From: Cyprinodon diabolis
Lineage: Eukaryota > Chordata > Actinopteri > Cyprinodontiformes > Cyprinodontidae
Length of the DNA: 64,000 bases
Assembly (NCBI GenBank): GCA_030533445.1
Contig: CM060065.1
Span: forward strand, 558,001 to 622,000
Direction: 5' to 3'
Numbering within the stretch: the first letter of the stretch is position 1; each line of letters opens with the position of its first letter. A program made the position numbers and the translations under genes. Positions 15,475 through 29,200 of the stretch are shown one piece after another. Below the pieces are notes generated by a model. The model ran no database searches. It was not told where the DNA came from and worked only from the letters and a program-made list of their open reading frames with translations.

Positions 15475-18400
15475 CCGGATCCGGACCCACCTGCTGGCTA
15501 ACCTGGACCCACCTGCTGGCTAATCCGGACCCACCTGCTGGCTAATCCGTACTCACCTGCTGGCTAACCTGGACCCACCTGCTGGCTAATCCGGACCCAC
15601 CTGCTGGCTAATCCGTATTCACCTGCTGGCTAATCTGGACCCACCTGCTGGCTAATCCAGACCCACCTGCTGGCTTATCCGTACTCACCTGCTGGCTTAT
15701 CCGTACTCACCTGCTGGCTAATCCGGACCCACCTGCTGGCTAATCTGGACCCACCTGCTGGCTAATCCAAACCCACCTGCTGGCTAATCCAAACCCACCT
15801 GCTGGCTAATCCGTATTCACCTGCTGGCTAATCTGGACCCACCTGCTGGCTAATCCGGACCCACCTGCTGGCTAATCCGTATTCACCTGCTGGCTAATCC
15901 GGACCCACCTGCTGGCTAATCCGTACTCACCTGCTGGCTAACCTGGACCCACCTGCTGGCTAATCCGGACCCACCTGCTGGCTAATCCGGACCCACCTGC
16001 TGGCTAATCCGTACTCACCTGCTGGCTAACCTGGACCCACCTGCTGGCTAATCCAAACCCACCTGCTGGCTAATCCGGACCCACCTGCTGGCTAATCCGT
16101 ATTCACCTGCTGGCTAATCTGGACCCACCTGCTGGCTAATCCAGACCCACCTGCTGGCTAATCCGTACTCACCTGCTGGCTAACCTGGACCCACCTGCTG
16201 GCTAATCCAAACCCACCTGCTGGCTAATCCGTATTCACCTGCTGGCTAATCCGTATTCACCTGCTGGCTAATCTGGACCCACCTGCTGGCTAATCCAGAC
16301 CCACCTGCTAGCTAATCCGGACCCACCTGCCGGCTAATCTGTACTCACCTGCTGCCTAACCTGGACCCACCTGCTGGCTAACCTGGACCCACCTGCTGGC
16401 TAATACAAACCCACCTGCTGGCTAATCCGTACTCACCTGCTGGCTAACCTGGACCCACCTGCTGGCTAATCCGTATTCACCTGCTGGCTAATCCGTATTC
16501 ACCTGCTGGCTAATCTGGACCCACCTGCTGGCTAATCCAGACCCACCTGCTAGCTAATCCGGACCCACCTGCCGGCTAATCTGTACTCACCTGCTGCCTA
16601 ACCTGGACCCACCTGCTGGCTAACCTGGACCCACCTGCTGGCTAATACAAACCCACCTGCTGGCTAATCCGGACCCTGCTGCTGGCTAATTCGTATTCAC
16701 CTGCTGGCTAATCCGGACCCACCTGCTGGCTAATCCGGACCCACCTGCTCTGCTGGCTAATCCGGACCCACCTGCTGGCTAATCCGTACTCACCTGCTGG
16801 CTAACCTGGACCCACCTGCTGGCTAATCCAAACCCACCTGCTGGCTAATCCGTATTCACCTGCTGGCTAATCCGTATTCACCTGCTGGCTAATCTGGACC
16901 CACCTGCTGGCTAATCCAGACCCACCTGCTAGCTAATCCGGACCCACCTGCCGGCTAATCTGTACTCACCTGCTGCCTAACCTGGACCCACCTGCTGGCT
17001 AACCTGGACCCACCTGCTGGCTAATACAAACCCACCTGCTGGCTAATCCGTACTCACCTGCTGGCTAACCTGGACCCACCTGCTGGCTAATCCGTATTCA
17101 CCTGCTGGCTAATCCGTATTCACCTGCTGGCTAATCTGGACCCACCTGCTGGCTAATCCAGACCCACCTGCTAGCTAATCCGGACCCACCTGCCGGCTAA
17201 TCTGTACTCACCTGCTGCCTAACCTGGACCCACCTGCTGGCTAACCTGGACCCACCTGCTGGCTAATACAAACCCACCTGCTGGCTAATCCGGACCCTGC
17301 TGCTGGCTAATTCGTATTCACCTGCTGGCTAATCCGGACCCACCTGCTGGCTAATCCGGACCCACCTGCTCTGCTGGCTAATCCGGACCCACCTGCTGGC
17401 TAATCCGTACTCACCTGCTGGCTAATACAAACCCACCTGCTGGCTAATCCGGACCCACCTGCTGGCTAATCCGTATTCACCTGCTGGCTAATCTGGACCC
17501 ACCTGCTGGCTAATCCGGACCCACCTGCTCTGCTGGCTAATCCGGACCCACCTGCCGGCTAATCTGTACTCACCTGCTGCCTAACCTGGACCCACCTGCT
17601 GGCTAACCTGGACCCACCTGCTGGCTAATACAAACCCACCTGCTGGCTAATCCGGACCCACCTGCTGGCTAATTCGTATTCACCTGCTGGCTAATCCGGA
17701 CCCACCTGCTGGCTAATCCGGACCCACCTGCTCTGCTGGCTAATCCGGACCCACCTGCTGGCTAATCCGTACTCACCTGCTGGCTAATACAAACCCACCT
17801 GCTGGCTAATCCGGACCCACCTGCTGGCTAATCCGTATTCACCTGCTGGCTAATCTGGACCCACCTGCTGGCTAATCCGGACCCACCTGCTCTGCTGGCT
17901 AATCCGGACCCACCTGCTGGCTAATCCGTACTCACCTGCTGGCTAACCTGGACCCACCTGCTGGCTAATCCAGACCCACCTGCTGGCTAATCCGGACCCA
18001 CCTGCTGGCTAATCCGTACTCACCTGATGGCTAACCTGGACCCACCTGCTGACTAATCCGGACCCACCTGCTGGCTAATCCGTATTCACCTGCTGGCTAA
18101 TCCAGACCCACCTGCTGGCTAATCCAGACCCACCTGCTGGCTAATCCGTATTCACCTGCTGGCTAACCTGGACCCACCTGCTGGCTAATCAAAACCCACC
18201 TGCTGGCTAACCTGGACCCACCTGCTGAATAATCCAGACCCACCTGCTGGCTAATCAGTACTCATCTACTGGCTAATCCGGACCCACCTGCTGGCTAATC
18301 CAGACCCACCTGCTGGCTAACCTGGACCCACCTGCTGGCTAATCCGGACAACCTGCTGGCTAATCCGTACTCACCTGCTGGCTAGCCTGGACCCACCTGC

Positions 18401-20260
18401 TGTCTAATCCGGACCCACCTGCTGGCTAATCCTTATTCACCTGCTGGCTAATCTGGACCCACCTGCTGGCTAATCCGGACCCACCTGCTGGCTAATCCGT
18501 ACTGACCTGCTTGCTAACCTGGACCCACCTGCTGGCTAATCCGGACCCACCTGCTGGCTAATCCGTATTCACCTGCTGGCTTATCTGGACCCACCTGCTG
18601 GCTAATCCGGATCCACCTGCTGGCCAATCCGGACCCACCTGCTGGCTAATCCGTACTCACCTGCTGGCTAATCTAAACCCACCTGCTGGCTAATCCGGAC
18701 CCACCTGCTGGCTAATCCGTACTCATCTGCTGGCTAATCCGGACCCACCTGCTGGCTAATCCGGACCCACCTGCTGGCTAATCCGTATTCACCTGCTGGC
18801 TAATCCAGACCCACCTGCTGGCTAATCCGTACTCACCTGCTAGCTAATCTAAACCCACCTGCTGGCTAATCCAGACCCACCTGCTGGCTAATCCATACTC
18901 ATCTGCTGGCTAATCCAAACCCACCTGCAGGCTAATCCGGACCCACGTGCTGGCTAATCCGTATTCACCCACTGGCTAATCTGGACCAACCTGCTGGCTA
19001 ACCTGGACCCACCTGCTGGCTAATCCGGACCCACTTGCTGGCTAATCCGTACTCACCTGATGACGAACCTGGACCCACCTGTTGGCTAATCCAAACCCAC
19101 CTGCTGGCTAATCCGGACCCACCTGCTGGCTAATCCGTATTCACCCGCTGGCTAATCTGGACCCACCTGCTGGCTAATCCAGACTCTCCTGCTGGCTAAT
19201 CTGTACTCATCTGCTGGCTAATCCGGACCCACCTGCTGGCTAACCTGGACTCACCTGCTGGCTAACCCAGACCCACCTGCTGGCTAACCCAGACCCACCT
19301 GCTGGCTAATCCGTACCCAACTGCTGTCTATTCCGTACTCATCTGCTGGCTAATCCAAACCCACCTGCAGGCTAATCCGGACCTACCTGCTGGCTAATCC
19401 GTATTCACCTGCTGGCTAATCTGGACCCACATGCTGGCTAATCCAGACCCACCTGCTGGCTAACCTGGACCCACCTGCTGGCTAATCCAAACCCACCTGC
19501 TGGCTAATCCGTATTCACCTGCTGGCTAATCTGGACCCACCTGCTGGCTAATCCAGACCCACCTGCTGGCTAATCCGTACTCATCTGCTGGCTAATCCGG
19601 ACCCACCTGCTGGCTAACCCAGACCCACCTGCTGGCTAACCCAGACCCACCTGCTGGCTAATCCGGACGCACCTGCTGGCTAATCCGTACTCACCTGCTG
19701 GCTAACCTGGACCCACCTGCTGGCGAATCCGGACCCACCTGCTGGCTAATCCGTACTCACCTGCTGGCTAACCTGGACCCACCTGCTGGCTAATCCGTAT
19801 TCACCTGCTGGCTAATCCAGACCCACCTGCTGGCTAATCCGTACTCACCTGCTGGCTAACCTGGACCCACCTGCTGGCTAATCCAAACCCACCTGCTGGC
19901 TAATCCGTATTCACCTGCTGGCTAATCCGTATTCACCTGCTGGCTAATCTGGACCCACCTGCTGGCTAATCCAGACCCACCTGCTAGCTAATACGGACCC
20001 ACCTGCCGGCTAATCTGTACTCACCTGCTGCCTAACCTGGACCCACCTGCTGGCTAACCTGGACCCACCTGCTGGCTAACCTGGACCCACCTGCTGGCTA
20101 ATACAAACCCACCTGCTGGCTAATCCGGACCCACCTGCTGGCTAATCCGTATTCACCTGCTGGCTAATCTGGACCCACCTGCTGGCTAATCCGGACCCAC
20201 CTGCTCTGCTGGCTAATCCGGACCCACCTGCTGGCTAATCCGTACTCACCTACTGGCTAA

Positions 20261-23200
20261 CCTGAACCCACCTGCTGGCTAATCCAGACCCACCTGCTGG
20301 CTAATCCGTATTCACCTGCAGGCTTATCTGGACCCACCTGCTGGCTAATCCGGACCCACCTGCTGGCTAATCCGTACTCACCTGATCGCTAACCTGGACC
20401 CACCTGCTGACTATTCCGGACCCACCTGCTGGCTAATCCGTATTCACCTGCTGGCTAATCTGGACCCACCTGCTGGCTAATCCAGACCCACCTGTTTGCT
20501 AATCCGTATTCACCTGCTGGCTAACCTGGACCCACCTGCTGGCTAATCAAAACCCACCTGCTGGCTAATCCGGACCCACCTGCTGGCTAATCCAGACCCG
20601 CCTAATGGCTAACCTGGACCCACCTGCTGGCTAATCCGTATTCACCTGCTGGCTAATCTGGACCCACCTGCTGGCTAATCCAGACCCACCTGCTGGCTAA
20701 TCCGGACCCACCTGCCGGCTAATCTGTACTCACCTGCTGCCTAACCTGGACCCACCTGCTGGCTAACCTGGACCCACCTGCTGGCTAATACAAACCCACC
20801 TGCTGGCTAATCCGGACCCACCTGCTGGCTAATCCGTATTCACCTGCTGGCTAATCTGGACCCACCTGCTGGCTAATCCGGACCCACCTGCTCTGCTGGC
20901 TAATCCGGACCCACCTGCTGGCTAATCCGTACTCACCTGCTGGCTAACCTGGACCCACCTGCTGGCTAATCCAGACCCACCTGCAGGCTAATCCGTATTC
21001 ACCTGCAGGCTAATCTGGACCCACCTGCTGGCTAATCCGGACCCACCTGCTGGCTAATCCGTACTCACCTGATGGCTAACCTGGACCCACCTGCTGACTA
21101 ATCCGGACCCACCTGCTGGCTAATCCGTATTCACCTGCTGGCTAATCCAGACCCACCTGCTGGCTAATCCAGACCCACCTGCTGGCTAATCCGTATTCAC
21201 CTGCTGGCTAACCTGGACCCACCTGCTGGCTAATCCGGACCCACCTGCTCTGCTGGCTAATCCGGACCCACCTGCTGGCTAATCCGTACTCACCTGCTGG
21301 CTAACCTGGACCCACCTGCTGGCTAATCCAGACCCACCTGCTGGCTAATCCGTATTCACCTGCAGGCTTATCTGGACCCACCTGCTGGCTAATCCGGACC
21401 CACCTGCTGGCTAATCCGTACTCACCTGATGGCTAACCTGGACCCACCTGCTGACTATTCCGGACCCACCTGCTGGCTGATCCGTATTCACCTGCTGGCT
21501 AATCTGGACCCACCTGCTGGCTAATCCAGACCCACCTGCTGGCTAATCCGTATTCACCTGCCGGCTAACCTGGACCCACCTGCTGGCTAATCAAAACCCA
21601 CCTGCTGGCTAATCCGGACCCACCTGCTGGCTAATCCGGACCCGCCTAATGGCTAACCTGGACCCACCTGCTGGCTAATCCAAACCCACCTGCTGGCTAA
21701 TCCGTATTCACCTGCTGGCTAATCTGGACCCACCTGCTGGCTAATCCAGACCCACCTGCTGGCTAATCCGGACCCACCTGCCGGCTAATCTGTACTCACC
21801 TGCTGCCTAACCTGGACCCACCTGCTGGCTAACCTGGACCCACCTGCTGGCTAATACAAACCCACCTGCTGGCTAATCCGGACCCACCTGCTGGCTAATC
21901 CGTATTCACCTGCTGGCTAATCTGGACCCACCTGCTGGCTAATCCGGACCCACCTGCTCTGCTGGCTAATCCGGACCCACCTGCTGGCTAATCCGTACTC
22001 ACCTGCTGGCTAACCTGGACCCACCTGCTGGCTACTCCAGACCCACCTGCTGGCTAATCCGTATTCACCTGCAGGCTAATCTGGACCCACCTGCTGGCTA
22101 ATCCGGACCCACCTGCTGGCTAATCCGGACCCACCTGCTGGCTAATCCGTACTCACCTGATGGCTAACCTGGACCCACCTGCTGACTAATCCGGACCCAC
22201 CTGCTGGCTAATCCGTATTCACCTGCTGGCTAATCCAGACCCACCTGCTGGCTAATCCGTATTCACCTGCTGGCTAATCCGTATTCACCTGCTGGCTAAC
22301 CTGGACCCACCTGCTGGCTAATCCGGACCCACCTGCTCTGCTGGCTAATCCGGACCCACCTGCTGGCTAATCCGTACTCACCTGCTGGCTAACCTGGACC
22401 CACCTGCTGGCTAATCCAGACCCACCTGCTGGCTAATCCGTATTCACCTGCAGGCTTATCTGGACCCACCTGCTGGCTAATCCGGACCCACCTGCTGGCT
22501 AATCCGTACTCACCTGATGGCTAACCTGGACCCACCTGCTGACTATTCCGGACCCACCTGCTGGCTAATCCGTATTCACCTGCTGGCTAATCTGGACCCA
22601 CCTGCTGGCTAATCCAGACCCACCTGCTGGCTAATCCGTATTCACCTGCCGGCTAACCTGGACCCACCTGCTGGCTAATCAAAACCCACCTGCTGGCTAA
22701 TCCGGACCCACCTGCTGGCTAATCCAGACCCGCCTAATGGCTAACCTGGACCCACCTGCTGGCTAATCCAAACCCACCTGCTGGCTAATCCGTATTCACC
22801 TGCTGGCTAATCTGGACCCACCTGCTGGCTAATCCAGACCCACCTGCTGGCTAATCCGGACCCACCTGCCGGCTAATCTGTACTCACCTGTTGCCTAATC
22901 TGGACCCACCTGCTGGCTAACCTGGACCCACCTGCTGGCTTATACAAACCCACCTGCTGGCTAATCCGGACCCACCTGCTGGCTAATCCGTATTCACCTG
23001 CTGGCTAATCTGGACCCACCTGCTGGCTAATCCGGACCCACCTGCTCTGCTGGCTAATCCGGACCCACCTGCTGGCTAATCCGTACTCTCCTGCTGGCTA
23101 ACCTGGACCCACCTGCTGGCTAATCCGTATTCACCTGCAGGCTAATCTGGACCCACCTGCTGGCTAATCCGGACCCACCTGCTGGCTAATCCGTATTCAC

Positions 23201-26200
23201 CTGCTGGCTAATCCAGACCCACCTGCTGGCTAATCCAGACCCACCTGCTGGCTAATCCGTATTCACCTGCTGGCTAATCCGGACCCACCTGCTGGCTAAT
23301 CCAGACCCGCCTAATGGCTAACCTGGACCCACCTGCTGGCTAATCCAGACCCACATGCTGGCTAATCTGGACCCACCTGCTGGCTAATTCGGACCCACCT
23401 GCTGGATAATACGTACTCACCTGCTGGCTAATCCGTATTCACCTGCTGGCTAACCTGGACCCACCTGCTGAATAATCCAGACCCACCTGCTGGCTAATCA
23501 GTACTCATCTACTGGCTAATCCGGACCCACCTGCTGGCTAATCCAGACCCACCTGCTGGCTAACCTGGACCCACCTGCTGGCTAATCCGGACAACCTGCT
23601 GGCTAATCCGTACTCACCTGCTGGCTAGCCTGGACCCACCTGCTGTCTAATCCGGACCCACCTGCTGGCTAATCCGTATTCACCTGCTGGCTAATCTGGA
23701 CCCACCTGCTGGCTAATCCGGACCCACCTGCTGGCTAATCCGTACTCACCTGCTTGCTAACCTGGACCCACCTGCTGGCTAATCCGGACCCACCTGCTGG
23801 CTAATCCGTATTCACCTGCTGGCTTATCTGGACCCACCTGCTGGCTAATCCGGACCCACCTGATGGCCAATCCGGACCCACCTGCTGGCTAATCCGTACT
23901 CACCTGCTGGCTAATCTAAACCCACCTGCTGGCTAATCCGGACCCACCTGCTGGCTAATCCGGACCCACCTGCTGGCCAATCCGGACCCACCTGCTGGCT
24001 AATCCGTACTCACCTGCTGGCTAATCCAAACCCACCTGCAGGCTAATCCGGACCCACGTGCTGGCTAATCCGTATTCACCCGCTGGCTAATCTGGACCAA
24101 CCTGCTGGCTAACCTGGACCCACCTGCTGGCTAATCCGGACCCACTTGCTGGCTAATCCGTACTCACCTGCTTGCTAACCTGGACCCACCTGCTGGCTAA
24201 TCCGGACCCACCTGCTGGCTAATCCGGACCCACCTGCTGGCTTATCTGGACCCACCTGCTGGCTAATCCGGACCCACCTGCTGGCCAATCCGGACCCACT
24301 TGCTGGCTAATCCGTACTCACCTGCTAGCTAATCTAAACCCACCTGCTGGCTAATCCGGACCCACCTGCTGGCTAATCCGTACTCATCTGCTGGCTAATC
24401 CGGACCCACCTGCTGGCTAATCCGGACCCACCTGCTGGCTAATCCGTATTCACCTGCTGGCTAATCCAGACCCACCTGCTGGCTAATCCATACTCATCTG
24501 CTGGCTAATCCAAACCCACCTGCAGGCTAATCCGGACCCACGTGCTGGCTAATCCGTATTCACCCGCTGGCTAATCTGGACCAACCTGCTGGCTAACCTG
24601 GACCCACCTGCTGGCTATGCCGGACCCACTTGCTGGCTAATCCGTACTCACCTGCTGACGAACCTGGACCCACCTGTTGGCTAATCCAAACCCACCTGCT
24701 GGCTAATCCGGACCCACCTGCTGGCTAATCCGTATTCACCCGCTGGCTAATCTGGACCCATCTGCTGGCTAATCCAGACTCTCCTGCTGGCTAATCTGTA
24801 CTCATCTGCTGGCTAATCCGGACCCACCTGCTGGCTAACCCGGACTCACCTGCTGGCTAACCCAGACCCACCTGCTGGCTAACCCAGACCCACCTGCTGG
24901 CTAATCCGTACCCAACTGCTGTCTAATCCGTACTCATCTGCTGGCTAATCCAAACCCACCTGCATGCTAATCCGGACCTACCTGCTGGCTAATCCGTATT
25001 CACCTGCTGGCTAATCTGGACCCACATGCTGGCTAATCCAGACCCACCTGCTGGCTAACCTGGACCCACCTGCTGGCTAATCCAAACCCACCTGCTGGCT
25101 AATCCGTATTCACCTGCTGGCTAATCTGGACCCACCTGCTGGCTAATCCAGACCAACCTGCTGGCTAATCCGTACTCATCTGCTGGCTAATCCGGACCCA
25201 CCTGCTGGCTAACCCAGACCCACCTGCTGGCTAACCCAGACCCACCTGCTGGCTAATCCGGACCCACCTGCTGGCTAATCCGTACTCACCTGCTGGCTAA
25301 CCTGGACCCACCTGCTGGCTAATCCGGACCCACCTGCTGGCTAATCCGTACTCACCTGCTGGCTAACCTGGACCCACCTGCTGGCTAATCAAAACCCACC
25401 TGCTGGCTAATCCGGACCCACCTGCTGGCTAATCCGGACCCGCCAAATGGCTAACCTGGACCCACCTGCTGGCTAATCCAAACCCACCTGCTGGCTAATC
25501 CGTATTCACCTGCTGGCTAATCTGGACCCACCTGCTGGCTAATCCAGACCCACCTGCTGGCTAATCCGGACCCACCTGCTGGCTAATCCGTACTCACCTG
25601 ATGGCTAACCTGGACCCACCTGCTGACTAATCCGGACCCACCTGCTGGCTAATCCGTATTCACCTGCTGGCTAATCCAGACCCACCTGCTGGCTAATCCA
25701 GACCCACCTGCTGGCTAATCCGTATTCACCTGCTGGCTAACCTGGACCCACCTGCTGGCTAATCCGGACCCACCTGCTCTGCTGGCTAATCCGGACCCAC
25801 CTGCTGGCTAATTCGTACTCACCTGCTGGCTAACCTGGACCCACCTGCTGGCTAATACAGACCCACCTGCTGGCTAATCCGTATTCACCTGCAGGCTTAT
25901 CTGGACCCACCTGCTGGCTAATCCGGACCCACCTGCTGGCTAATCCGTACTCACCTGATGGCTAACCTGGACCCACCTGCTGACTATTCCGGACCCACCT
26001 GCTGGCTAATCCGTATTCACCTGCTGGCTAATCTGGACCCACCTGCTGGCTAATCCAGACCCACCTGCTGGCTAATCCGTATTCACCTGCTGGCTAACCT
26101 GGACCCACCTGCTGGCTAATCAAAACCCACCTGCTGGCTAATCCGGACCCACCTGCTGGCTAATCCAGACCCGCCTAATGGCTAACCTGGACCCACCTGC

Positions 26201-29200
26201 TGGCTAATCCGTATTCACCTGCTGGCTAATCTGGACCCACCTGCTGGCTAATCCAGACCCACCTGCTGGCTAATCCGGACCCACCTGCCGGCTAATCTGT
26301 ACTCACCTGCTGCCTAACCTGGACCCACCTGCTGGCTAACCTGGACCCACCTGCTGGCTAATACAAACCCACCTGCTGGCTAATCCGGACCCACCTGCTG
26401 GCTAATCCGTATTCACCTGCTGGCTAATCTGGACCCACCTGCTGGCTAATTCGGACCCACCTGCTCTGCTGGCTAATCCGGACCCACCTGCTGGCTAATC
26501 CGTACTCACCTGCTGCCTAACCTGGACCCACCTGCTGGCTAATCCAGACCCACCTGCTGGCTAATCCGTATTCACCTGCAGGCTAATCTGGACCCACCTG
26601 CTGGCTAATCCGGACCCACCTGCTGGCTAATCCGGACCCACCTGCTGGCTAATCCGTACTCACCTGATGGCTAACCTGGACCCACCCGCTGACTAATCCG
26701 GACCCACCTGCTGGCTAATCCGTATTCACCTGCTGGCTAATCCAGACCCACCTGCTGGCTAATCCAGACCCACCTGCTGGCTAATCCAGACCCACCTGCT
26801 GGCTAATCCGGACCCACCTGCTGGCTAATCCAGACCCGCCTAATGGCTAACCTGGACCCACCTGCTGGCTAATCCAGACCCACATGCTGGCTAATCCAGA
26901 CCCGCCTAATGGCTAACCTGGACCCACCTGCTGGCTAATTCAGACCCACATGCTGGCTAATCCGGACCCACCTGCTGGCTAATCCGGACCCACCTGCTGG
27001 ATAATACGTACTCACCTGCTGGCTAATCCGTGTTCACCTGCTGGCTAACCTGGACCCACCTGCTGAATAATCCAGACCCACCTGCTGGCTAATCAGTACT
27101 CATCTGCTGGCTAATCCGGACCCACCTGCTGGCTAATCCGGACCCACCTGCTGGCTAATCCGGACCCACCTGCTGGCTAATCCAGACCCACCTGCTGGCT
27201 AACCTGGACCCACCTGCTGGCTAATCCGGACCCACCTGCTGGCTAATCCGTACTCACCTGCTGGCTAGCCTGGACCCACCTGCTGTCTAATCCGGACCCA
27301 CCTGCTGGCTAATCCGTATTCACCTGCTGGCTAATCTGGATCCACCTGCTGGCTAATCCGGACCCACCTGCTGGCTAATCCGTACTCACCTGCTTGCTAA
27401 CCTGGACCCACCTGCTAGCTAATCCGGACCCACCTGCTGGCTAATCCGTATTCACCTGCTGGCTTATCTGGACCCACCTGCTGGCTAATCCGGACCCACC
27501 TGCTGGCCAATCCGGACCCACCTGCTGGTTAATCCGTACTCACCTGCTGGCTAAACTAAACCCACCTGCTGGCTGACCCAGATCCACCTGCTGGCTAATA
27601 CGTACTCATCTGCTGGCTAATCCGGACCCACCTGCTGGCTAATCCGGACCCACCTGCTGGCTAATCCGTATTCACCTGCTGGCTAATCCAGACCCACCTG
27701 CTGGCTAATCCGTACTCATCTGCTGGCTAATCCAAACCCACCTGCAGGCTAATCCGGACCCACGTGCTGGCTAATCCGTATTCACCCGCTGGCTAATCTG
27801 GACCAACCTGCTGGCTAACCTGGACCCACCTGCTGGCTAATCCGGACCCACTTGCTGGCTAATCCGTACTCACCTGCTTGCTAACCTGGACCCACCTGCT
27901 GGCTAATCCGGACCCACCTGCTGGCTAATCCGTATTCACCTGCTGGCTTATCTGGACCCACCTGCTGGCTAATCCGGACCCACCTGCTGGCCAATCAGGA
28001 CCCACTTGCTGGCTAATCCGTACTCACCTGCTAGCTAATCTAAACCTACCTGCTGGCTAATCCGGACCCACCTGCTTGCTAATCCGTACTCATCTGCTGG
28101 CTAATCCGGACCCACCTGCTGGCTAATCCGGACCCACCTGCTGGCTAATCCGTATTCACCTGCTGGCTAATCCAGACCCACCTGCTGGCTAATCCATACT
28201 CATCTGCTGGCTAATCCAAACCCACCTGCAGGCTAATCCGGACCCACGTGCTGGCTAATCCGTATTCACCCGCTGGCTAATCTGGACCAACCTGCTGGCT
28301 AACCTGGACCCACCTGCTGGCTAATCCGGACCCACTTGCTGGCTAATCCGTACTCACCTGCTGACGAACCTGGACCCACCTGTTGGCTAATCCAAACCCA
28401 CCTGCTGGCTAATCCGGACCCACCTGCTGGCTAATCCGTATTCACCCGCTGGCTAATCTGGACCCACCTGCTGGCTAATCCAGACTCTCAAGCTGGCTAA
28501 TCTGTACTCATCTGCTGGCTAATCCGGACCCACCTGCTGGCTAACCCGGACTCACCTGCTGGCTAACCCAGACCCACCTGCTGGCTAACCCAGACCCACC
28601 TGCTGGCTAATCCGTACCCAACTGCTGTCTAATCCGTACTCATCTGCTGGCTAATCCAAACCCACCTGCAGGCTAATCCAGACCTACCTGCTGGCTAATC
28701 CGTATTCACCTGCTGGCTAATCTGGACCCACATGCTGGCTAATCCAGACCCACCTGCTGGCTAATCCAGACCCACCTGCTGGCTAACCTGGACCCACCTG
28801 CTGGCTAATCCAAACCCACCTGCTGGCTAATCCGTATTCACCTGCTGGCTAATCTGGACCCACCTGCTGGCTAATCCAGACCCACCTGCTGGCTAATCCG
28901 TACTCATCTATTGGCTAATCCGGACCCACCTGCTGGCTAACCCAGACCCACCTGCTGGCTAACCCACACCCACCTGCTGGCTAATCCGGACCCACCTGCT
29001 TGCTAATCTGTACTCACCTGCTGGCTAACCTGGACCCACCTGCTGGCAAACCTGGACCCACCTGCTGGCTAATCCGGACCCACCTGCTGGCTTATCCGTA
29101 TTCACCTGCTGGCTAATCTGGACCCACCTGCTGGCTAATCCGGAACCACCTGCTGGCTAATCCGGACCCACCTGCTGGCTAATCCGTATTCACCTGCTGG

